In this document: in pieces, positions 1-4,474 of the stretch
Layout: each line of letters starts with the position of its first letter
Numbering within the stretch: position 1 is the stretch's first letter
Translations under genes and position numbers: made by a program
Assembly (NCBI GenBank): GCA_025457905.1
Contig: JALOTM010000090.1
Span: 1 to 5,347 of the forward strand
DNA length: 5,347 bases
Source of the DNA: Methanomassiliicoccales archaeon
Lineage (GTDB): Archaea > Thermoplasmatota > Thermoplasmata > Methanomassiliicoccales > UBA472
Direction of reading: 5' to 3'
Notes under the pieces: generated by a model
What the model was told of the DNA's origin: nothing
Database searches by the model: none
The model's input: the letters and a program-made list of their open reading frames with translations, nothing else

Positions 1-835
1 GCGTGAAGTCCATGATGACGGAGATGAACCCCAGCCTGCCCTTCTTCGAGCTCATGATACCGAAGCAGTACTCCACGATCTTCTCCATGGACCTCTCGTT
101 GGTGCTCTCCTCGCCCGGGTCGATGGCGTCATTGAGGCAGGTCACGAAGCACTCCCCGCAGCCTATGCATCTCTTTCTGTCGATCATAGCCACCTTGCCC
201 ACGGAGATGGCGTCCTCCGGGCAGCTGCGGGCGCATCGACCGCAGCCATTGCACTTCGCCCGGTCCACCCTGGGATGCACCTCGCTGTGCATCTCCAGCT
301 TCCCCGCGCGCGAGCCGAAGCCCATGCCCAGGTTCTTCAACGCCCCGCCGAAGCCGGTCATGATGTGCCCTTTCACATGCGTAAGACAGATGATGGAATC
401 GGCGTAGACGGCGGCGCTGCCCACCTTCACCGTCCTGCAGTGCCTGAGGTCCACCCTCACCTCCTTCTGGTCCTTCCCGGTCAGGCCGTCGGCGATGACC
501 AGGGGGGCATTGACCACCGGAGGGACGAAGCCATGCCTGGCCGCGGAGCTCAGATGGTCCACGGCGTTGGAACGGCCTCCTCTGTAGAGAGTGTTGGAGT
601 CGGTCAGGAACGGCTTCCCCCCGTTCTTGGCGACCAGCTCCACGACCTTGGCGGAGAACTGGGGCCTCAGGAAGGTGTGGCTCCCTGGCTCTCCGAAATG
701 GGACTTGATGGCCACCAGGTCCCCCTTTCCGAAGGTCTTGGCCAGGTCGGCGGCCCTGAATAGCTTGGCGATCTTGGACGGTACGTTGCGCGACTCCCGG
801 TCCGCCCTAAGGTCGGCGAAATAGACTTCTGACAT
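1..835 (-). CDS. DUF362 family protein with two 4Fe-4S motifs (partial, C-terminus beyond left edge)
   Basis: The frame is open from an ATG at 835 down to the left edge, giving 278 residues with no stop, so the C-terminus lies outside the window. Residues 1-190 match DUF362: SHFGEPGSHTFLRP (45-58) and the family hallmark HVKGHIMTGFGGALKNLGMG (153-172). Two ferredoxin motifs follow: C195-x2-C198-x2-C201-x3-C205-P and C223-x2-C226-x2-C229-x3-C233-L. Eight cysteines in this pattern normally bind two [4Fe-4S] clusters, suggesting electron transfer. No signal peptide or membrane segment is visible, so it is probably cytoplasmic. Family members are commonly about 370 residues with the ferredoxin motifs mid-protein, so about 90 residues are probably missing. 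The biochemical role of DUF362 proteins is not established and I do not assign one. The gene starts 29 bp after the RibD-like gene on the same strand and may be co-transcribed with it. No good Shine-Dalgarno sequence precedes the ATG. Confidence 0.88.
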   Translation of the reverse strand, partial: MSEVYFADLRADRESRNVPSKIAKLFRAADLAKTFGKGDLVAIKSHFGEPGSHTFLRPQFSAKVVELVAKNGGKPFLTDSNTLYRGGRSNAVDHLSSAARHGFVPPVVNAPLVIADGLTGKDQKEVRVDLRHCRTVKVGSAAVYADSIICLTHVKGHIMTGFGGALKNLGMGFGSRAGKLEMHSEVHPRVDRAKCNGCGRCARSCPEDAISVGKVAMIDRKRCIGCGECFVTCLNDAIDPGEESTNERSMEKIVEYCFGIMSSKKGRLGFISVIMDFT

Positions 836-864
836 GGCGGCTGTCAATAGATAGTCTTAGGAAA

Positions 865-1557
865 TCAAGGTTCTGCGAGCGGTTTCGCCACCTTGTACCT
901 CAGCCAAACGTAGCCAGGCTTCGGCCTCCTCACATGTACCAGTTCCAGGGCGATTTTCCCCTCCTTCGATCCCAGGTCAGGGGCCAGGAACATGCTGGAC
1001 GGCGACATCCCCCCTATCATCATGGGATGGATCAGCACATGCACCTCGTCCACCAGGCCCTCTCTCAGCAGAGCCCCGTTCAGCCGGCCCCCGCTGTCCA
1101 CCCGGACCTGCCTCGCATTGAGCTCGTTGCGGAGGGCCATGAGCCCCTCCCTCAAATCCACCTGCCCGTCCCCTGCCACGAAATAGCGGATCCCCCTGGC
1201 CGTGAGGTAATCCAGGTACTCCTGGGGCGTAGCTCTGGAGACCAGCGCTGCCACCCCCCGGAAGTAGGGCCAGGCCCGGAACATGTGCCAGGAGCGGACC
1301 GCCCCCTTGCTGTCCACGACCACGAACCAGGGGCGCTCATCGTCCTCCCTGGCCTCCGGGTACGTCGACCCCTCCTTCTCCGGCTCGACCTCTGGTATGG
1401 CCGCGAGCACCGTCCCCGAGCCGCTGAGGACGGCATCCTGCTTCATGCCCATGGCTATGCCGTAGAAGAGCTCCAGGTCCGCATCCAGCAGGTCCATGCG
1501 CCCGTCCACCGACACGGCGTTGAATACCCTGACGTAAGGGAGCTTGGCAGCGCTCAT
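865..1557 (-). CDS. RibD C-terminal-domain reductase, archaeal ArfC-like (2,5-diamino-6-ribosylamino-pyrimidinone 5'-phosphate reductase)
   Basis: This 230-residue protein has the fold signature of the RibD C-terminal/dihydrofolate-reductase-like family. NAVSVDGRM (13-21) corresponds to the N-terminal (T/S)xDG(K/R) motif, SGSGTVLAAIP (45-55) to the GxGTVxxDxP motif, and VVVDSKGAV (79-87) to the central strand. VRVDSGGRLNGALLREGLVD (151-170) followed by EVHVLIHPMMIGG corresponds to the EGGGxLNxxLxxxxLVDE...PxxxGG motif. In archaea, family members of this size reduce the ribosylamino side chain of the pyrimidine intermediate to ribitylamino with NAD(P)H in riboflavin/F420 precursor synthesis. 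It lacks the deaminase domain of bacterial RibD, as archaeal versions do. Two oddities are visible: D154-S replaces the usual E-G before GG, and the segment between the DG motif and the GxGT motif is short (about 21 residues). It may therefore be a paralogue with another substrate. Family membership is firm and the precise substrate is inferred. It heads a possible two-gene minus-strand unit with the DUF362 gene. Confidence 0.82.
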   Translation of the reverse strand: MSAAKLPYVRVFNAVSVDGRMDLLDADLELFYGIAMGMKQDAVLSGSGTVLAAIPEVEPEKEGSTYPEAREDDERPWFVVVDSKGAVRSWHMFRAWPYFRGVAALVSRATPQEYLDYLTARGIRYFVAGDGQVDLREGLMALRNELNARQVRVDSGGRLNGALLREGLVDEVHVLIHPMMIGGMSPSSMFLAPDLGSKEGKIALELVHVRRPKPGYVWLRYKVAKPLAEP

Positions 1558-1659
1558 CGAGGCTAGGAAGCGCCCCTCGCATCTTCACATTTCGCCCGGG
1601 GTCGACGAAAGTGCCGGAACGGGAGGTTCAGATACAACCTCCAGCATAACGGTCCAGCG
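1558..1659. promoter_or_regulatory. Divergent intergenic region between the RibD-like gene and rnhB
   Basis: These 102 bp lie between two divergently transcribed start codons and so must hold promoters for both directions unless transcription enters from elsewhere. No strong TATA box is visible on either strand. A weak AT-richer stretch, AGATACAA (1630-1637), sits 23-30 bp upstream of the rnhB ATG, where a TATA box would lie for a leaderless transcript. Neither gene has a well-placed Shine-Dalgarno sequence: GAGGGG on the minus strand is about 17 nt from the RibD-like ATG, and rnhB has none close by. Both genes may therefore be translated from leaderless or near-leaderless mRNAs. This is inference. 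Confidence 0.4.
1622..1642. repeat. Perfect 7-bp inverted repeat upstream of rnhB
   Basis: GGAGGTT (1622-1628) and AACCTCC (1636-1642) are perfect inverted repeats separated by CAGATAC. The dyad ends 17 bp before the rnhB ATG and encloses the weak TATA-like stretch, so it could be an operator or an mRNA hairpin. A chance origin in GC-rich DNA is possible. The GGAGGT inside it is 32 nt from the ATG, too far to act as a ribosome binding site for rnhB. Confidence 0.4.
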
Positions 1660-2304
1660 ATGATCTGCGGCGTGGACGAGGCAGGAAGGGGGCCGGTCAT
1701 CGGTCCGATGGTGGTGGCCGCCGTCATGGTCAAGGACGAGGAAGGCCTCAAATCGCTGCACGTCCGCGACTCCAAGCAGCTCGCCCCGGCGAGGAGGGAG
1801 CGGCTCGCCACCGAGATCCACGCCATCGCCAAGGTGCAGGTGCGCATCATCGAGGCCGATTCATTGGACCTGATGATGAAGGAGGAGAACCTCAACCAGA
1901 TAGAGGTGAGGGCGTTCGCCGGGCTGATATCCGACATGGGCGCGGAGGAGGTCTTCGCCGATGCCTGCGACGTGGACCCGCGCCGCTTCACCCGTTCCAT
2001 CTCCGCTCTCCTCCCCTACAGGCCCAGGATCGTCTGCGAGCATAAGGCGGACGAGCGCTACCCGGTGGTCTCCGCCGCGTCCATAATCGCCAAGACCGTC
2101 CGCGACCGGCGCGTCCGGGAGATCGAGCAGGAGCTGGGGGAGCCGATAGGCAGCGGCTACGCCCATGACGAGGTCAGCATCGCGTTCCTGGAAAAGTGGA
2201 TAAGGGAAAAGGGGGATGTCCCGCCGCACACGCGCAGGACCTGGGAGACGGCCAGGAGCAGGCTGTCGGCCTCGAAGAACGCGAAGTTGACCGATTGGGA
2301 GTGA
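1660..2304 (+). CDS. rnhB: Ribonuclease HII
   Basis: RNase HII cleaves 5' of a ribonucleotide embedded in duplex DNA and starts ribonucleotide excision repair; it also acts on RNA-DNA hybrids. The 214-residue product is a normal archaeal length. The N-terminus CGVDEAGRGPVIGPMVVAA (3-21) holds the DEAGRG signature with catalytic D6 and E7 and the GRG loop (9-11) that reads the RNA-DNA junction. The third and fourth metal-binding acidic residues are best placed at D101 (FADACDVDP) and D131 (HKADERYPVVSAASIIAK). Their 30-residue spacing fits archaeal enzymes. DSKQL (37-41) and the junction-sensing tyrosine Y167 (GSGYAHD) are also present. The ATG at 1660 is the only sensible start, because it gives the usual few residues before DEAGRG and no in-frame start codon lies just upstream. 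The SCP2-domain gene follows 7 bp after the stop. Confidence 0.97.
   Translation: MICGVDEAGRGPVIGPMVVAAVMVKDEEGLKSLHVRDSKQLAPARRERLATEIHAIAKVQVRIIEADSLDLMMKEENLNQIEVRAFAGLISDMGAEEVFADACDVDPRRFTRSISALLPYRPRIVCEHKADERYPVVSAASIIAKTVRDRRVREIEQELGEPIGSGYAHDEVSIAFLEKWIREKGDVPPHTRRTWETARSRLSASKNAKLTDWE
2297..2304 (+). promoter_or_regulatory. Ribosome binding site of the SCP2-domain gene, overlapping the rnhB stop
   Basis: GGGAGTGA covers the last codons and the TGA stop of rnhB and ends 7 nt before the ATG at 2312. This is good Shine-Dalgarno spacing. It fixes the start of the downstream gene and suggests translational coupling between the two genes. Confidence 0.65.
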
Positions 2305-2311
2305 GCATAAG

Positions 2312-2659
2312 ATGGCGGAGCAGGAACAGGTATGCAGGCCGGTCCTACAGGACACCATCGACCGTTTCAACGAAAGGGTCGCGAAGGACCCCGAGCTCAG
2401 CAAGGAGGTTTCCTGCATCAAAAAGAAGGTGCAGCTGGACCTGGGATGCGAGTCGTACTACTTCACGCTCGACTGCGGCAGGGTGGAGAGGCTCTACGAC
2501 GGGACCATCCCTGACCCTGACATCACCATCATCTCCGACCCGGACACGATCATCAAGCTCTTCAGGGGCGAGATGAAGATCATGAAGGCCTGGGCCCTGA
2601 AGAAGGTGAAGGTGAAGGGGTCCATCGACGACGTCCTGAAGCTGAGGAAGTTCTTCTGA
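2312..2659 (+). CDS. SCP2 sterol-binding-domain protein
   Basis: This 115-residue protein is a single SCP2-like domain. The supporting region is the C-terminal half. It has an acidic PDPDITIISDPDTIIKLFRG segment (residues about 70-89), then MKIMKAWALKKVKVKGSIDD (91-110) and VLKLRKFF at the end. This LxxGxxxxxxAxxxxKxKxKGxxxxxLKL pattern is typical of the family. SCP2 domains form a hydrophobic pocket that binds lipids or acyl-CoA-like molecules. Archaea generally lack sterols, so the ligand here is unknown. No signal peptide or membrane segment is visible, so it is probably cytoplasmic. It starts 7 bp after rnhB with a Shine-Dalgarno sequence inside the rnhB stop region, so the two are probably one operon, but a shared function is not evident. 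The cysteines (C8, C35, C46, C55) form no recognisable metal motif. Confidence 0.85.
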   Translation: MAEQEQVCRPVLQDTIDRFNERVAKDPELSKEVSCIKKKVQLDLGCESYYFTLDCGRVERLYDGTIPDPDITIISDPDTIIKLFRGEMKIMKAWALKKVKVKGSIDDVLKLRKFF

Positions 2660-2674
2660 CTTCCCCGGCCATCC

Positions 2675-2687
2675 CCAAAGTATATAA
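2675..2687 (+). promoter_or_regulatory. BRE/TATA promoter of the initiator tRNA gene
   Basis: CCAAAG (2675-2680, BRE-like) is followed directly by TATATAA (2681-2687), the best archaeal TATA box in the window. Its centre is 31 bp upstream of tRNA position 1, which predicts transcription starting a few nucleotides before the mature 5' end. RNase P would then remove a short leader. Confidence 0.75.
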
Positions 2688-2714
2688 CAGCCCTGTGAGT
2701 TAGGAGTTCTCCAC

Positions 2715-2792
2715 AGCGGGGTGGGGTAGCCAGGACATCCCGTCGGGCTCATAACCCGGAGACCGGTCGTTCAAATCGACCCCCCGCTACCA
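2715..2792 (+). tRNA. Initiator tRNA-Met (CAT), intronless, CCA encoded
   Basis: The full cloverleaf can be folded. The acceptor AGCGGGG (2715-2721) pairs with CCCCGCT (2782-2788), then A73 (2789) and encoded CCA (2790-2792). The D arm begins GGG (2724-2726) and closes with CCC (2739-2741). The anticodon stem TCGGG (2743-2747) pairs with CCCGG (2755-2759) around the loop CTCATAA, with anticodon CAT at 2750-2752. The variable loop is five bases, and the T stem GGTCG/CGACC encloses TTCAAAT. It is the initiator rather than an elongator because of the A1:U72 pair and the three consecutive G:C pairs at 29-31:39-41, which direct P-site binding during initiation. The sequence closely resembles haloarchaeal initiator tRNAs as I remember them. 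There is no intron. It lies between the SCP2-domain gene and glpA on the same strand with its own promoter. Confidence 0.98.
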
Positions 2793-2805
2793 TTCCTATC
2801 TTTCT
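2793..2805 (+). terminator. Pyrimidine/T-rich tract after the tRNA gene
   Basis: TTCCTATCTTTCT begins immediately after the encoded CCA. Archaeal polymerase terminates at oligo-T tracts, so this is the best candidate terminator for the tRNA. It is weak, with no run longer than three T, and read-through toward glpA is conceivable. Confidence 0.35.
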
Positions 2806-2806
2806 A

Positions 2807-2822
2807 AGCCCCTCAAAGGGCT
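2807..2822 (+). repeat. Short hairpin AGCCC/GGGCT in the tRNA-glpA spacer
   Basis: AGCCC (2807-2811) pairs perfectly with GGGCT (2818-2822) around the loop CTCAAA. The right arm can instead pair further downstream: GGCTGAA (2819-2825) with TTC (2831-2833) and AGCC (2838-2841), leaving a GATA bulge. The two folds exclude each other. It is only relevant if this stretch is transcribed as the tRNA trailer or the glp leader. Confidence 0.35.
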
Positions 2823-2844
2823 GAAGCGCTTTCGATAAGCCTAA

Positions 2845-2869
2845 TTACCTCCACAGGGAGTCAAGGTAA
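2845..2869. repeat. Inverted repeat TTACCT-N13-AGGTAA, candidate glp operator
   Basis: TTACCT (2845-2850) and AGGTAA (2864-2869) are perfect inverted repeats with a 13-bp spacer, 31 bp upstream of the glpA start. The left arm overlaps a TATA-like CCTAATTA (2840-2847). If that is the promoter, the right arm would sit near the transcription start, a usual place for a repressor site. The assignment is inferred from position only. Confidence 0.35.
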
Positions 2870-2883
2870 CGCTGCAAGTCACC

Positions 2884-2888
2884 AGGAG
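2884..2888 (+). promoter_or_regulatory. Shine-Dalgarno AGGAG before glpA
   Basis: AGGAG is the only Shine-Dalgarno-like sequence near glpA. It is 11 nt from the TTG at 2900, rather long, and only 3 nt from an out-of-frame ATG at 2892, rather short. It supports translation starting in this region but does not settle the exact codon. Confidence 0.5.
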
Positions 2889-2899
2889 AAGATGTTGAT

Positions 2900-4474
2900 T
2901 TGGCTAGAGTAGAGGCCCTCGTGATCGGGGGAGGCGCCACCGGCGCGGGCGTGGCCCGCGATCTGGCGCTACGGGGCATCGAGGTCCTGATGCTGGAGAG
3001 AGGCGATTTCTGCGCCGGCGCCTCCGGAGGCAATCATGGCATGCTGCACAGCGGCGCCCGCTACGCCGTCACCGACCCCGTCTCTGCCCGGGAGTGCGCT
3101 GAGGAGGGTCGGGCGCTGAGGCGGCTGGCCTCCTTCTGCATCGAGGACTGCGGGGGGATGTTCGTCTCCCTGCCGCAGGACGACCCCGGCCACACGGCCC
3201 GTTTCGAGAAGGCCTGCCGAGCCGCGGGCGTGGCCTGCCAGCCCCTCACGGTCCAGGAGGCCAGGGCCAAGGAGCCAGGCCTGGCCGGGGACGTGGTGAA
3301 CGCCTTCGCGGTGGAGGACGCCTCCGTGGACCCGTTCTCCCTGGTAATGGGCAACGTGGAGTCGGCCCGGGAGGCAGGGGCCAAGGTCCTCAACTACAAG
3401 GTCGTGCAATCCTTCCGGGTCTGGCGGCACCGCGTGGAGGAGGTCATGTTCATGGATGCGATCACGGGGGAGGCCGAGAGGGTCAAGCCTGAGGTCGTCG
3501 TTAACGCGTCGGGGGCCTGGGCCGGAGAGGTGGCCTCATTGGCCGGGCTGCGCATCGCCATGAGCGTGGACAAGGGTTCGATGGTGGTGCTGGACGGGCG
3601 GATATGCAATGGCCTGGTGAACCGTCTCCGGCCCCCTTCGGACGGCGACATCGTGGTCCCCAATCACTCTGCGTCCATCTTGGGAACCACCTCCTCCCCC
3701 ATGGCAAGGCCGGGCCCGGTCTGCACCACTAGGGAGGAGGTGCAGAGCCTGGTCAGGGAGGCCTCGTTCGTGCTCCCCCGCGCCTCCCAGGCGAGGGGCG
3801 TCAGGGCTTATTCTGGAATCAGACCGTTACTGGCCTCCACAGGGAGGAAGGCCTCCCGGGGATTCCAGATCATCGAGCACTCGAGCCATGGTGTGGAGAA
3901 CATGATCAGCGTCATTGGCGGCAAGCTCACCACCTACCGCCTCATGGCGGAGAGGGCCGGGGACGCGGTGTGCAAGGTGCTCGGCTCCTCGGCCTCCTGC
4001 AGGACCAGGTCCGAGCCGATCGTCTCCGACGGCCATGAGGACCATCTCGAGGGGGTGCTGCAGATCCATCGCCGACGGATGCTCAGCAAGTACGGCCCCA
4101 CCCGGGCGAAGGTTGCAGAGGCCTGCGCGCGGCGTCCTCGCGGCACTGAGCTGGCCTGCTCCTGCGAGCAGGTGCTCCAGGGTGAGCTGGACCATTTCGC
4201 CTCCCACCCGGACGTGCGGGCCCTGGGCGACCTCACCCGGCGTACGCGGGCGGGGATGGGCTACTGCCAGGGCGGGCTTTGCGCCCTGAGCCTGCTCTCC
4301 TCCCTCGCCCAGAGGACGGACCAGGACCCGCAGCGCCTGCTGGAGGACTACCTCTCCGAGAGGTGGAAGGGCCTTTGGCCGGTCCTCGAAGGGGAGCAGC
4401 TGCGCCAGGAGGTCATGAAGAGGTACCTTCTCACCGGGACCTATCATCTCCGAATCCGGGAGGGGGCGCCGTGA
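2900..4474 (+). CDS. glpA: Anaerobic glycerol-3-phosphate dehydrogenase subunit A (FAD, BFD-like [2Fe-2S])
   Basis: GlpA oxidises sn-glycerol 3-phosphate to dihydroxyacetone phosphate and passes electrons through GlpB and GlpC to the membrane. The 524 residues compare with 542 in E. coli GlpA and align along the whole length from memory. The N-terminus has the FAD motif VIGGGATGAG (8-17) with E33 for the adenosine ribose. NHGMLHSGARYAVTD (45-59) and YSGIRPL (304-310) place R54 and R308 where E. coli GlpD has its phosphate-binding R54 and R317. IGGKLTTYRLMAE (339-351) is the family FAD/substrate motif. The C-terminal BFD-like domain has C420-S-C422 and GYCQGGLC with C456 and C461, the four [2Fe-2S] ligands. 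LSERWKGLWP (485-494) matches the E. coli C-terminus. The start is TTG at 2900; no in-frame ATG lies nearby and a later start would remove the first FAD strand. The usual GRNHG is GGNHG here. glpB overlaps by 4 bp. Confidence 0.96.
   Translation: MARVEALVIGGGATGAGVARDLALRGIEVLMLERGDFCAGASGGNHGMLHSGARYAVTDPVSARECAEEGRALRRLASFCIEDCGGMFVSLPQDDPGHTARFEKACRAAGVACQPLTVQEARAKEPGLAGDVVNAFAVEDASVDPFSLVMGNVESAREAGAKVLNYKVVQSFRVWRHRVEEVMFMDAITGEAERVKPEVVVNASGAWAGEVASLAGLRIAMSVDKGSMVVLDGRICNGLVNRLRPPSDGDIVVPNHSASILGTTSSPMARPGPVCTTREEVQSLVREASFVLPRASQARGVRAYSGIRPLLASTGRKASRGFQIIEHSSHGVENMISVIGGKLTTYRLMAERAGDAVCKVLGSSASCRTRSEPIVSDGHEDHLEGVLQIHRRRMLSKYGPTRAKVAEACARRPRGTELACSCEQVLQGELDHFASHPDVRALGDLTRRTRAGMGYCQGGLCALSLLSSLAQRTDQDPQRLLEDYLSERWKGLWPVLEGEQLRQEVMKRYLLTGTYHLRIREGAP
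4459..4463 (+). promoter_or_regulatory. Shine-Dalgarno GGAGG before glpB, inside the glpA 3' end
   Basis: GGAGG lies within the last codons of glpA, 7 nt upstream of the GTG at 4471. Together with the GTGA stop/start overlap it supports GTG as the glpB start and tight translational coupling, which suits two subunits made in equal amounts. Confidence 0.7.

Noticed and set aside
275..763. 162-codon plus-strand open frame opposite the DUF362 gene
   Set aside because: The minus strand encodes a clear DUF362/4Fe-4S protein here, and the plus-strand product is biased in composition with no motif.
934..1566. 210-codon plus-strand open frame opposite the RibD-like gene
   Set aside because: It lies wholly antisense to a gene with clear family motifs, has low-complexity Pro/His/Arg-rich composition, and is explained by GC-rich codon bias.
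1861..2421. 186-codon minus-strand open frame across rnhB and the SCP2-domain gene
   Set aside because: It spans the junction of two well-supported plus-strand genes and has no recognisable motif.
2345..2752. 135-codon minus-strand open frame over the SCP2-domain gene and part of the tRNA
   Set aside because: It runs into the tRNA gene and opposite a recognisable domain, so it is a GC-driven artefact.
2715..2792. Elongator tRNA-Met or tRNA-Ile2 (CAT) instead of the initiator
   Set aside because: The A1:U72 pair and three G:C pairs next to the anticodon loop are initiator features, and the sequence resembles known archaeal initiators.
3827..4447. 206-codon minus-strand open frame opposite the 3' part of glpA
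   Set aside because: It is a shadow of glpA. The GlpA frame carries conserved motifs through this whole stretch, and the antisense product shows no recognisable family.
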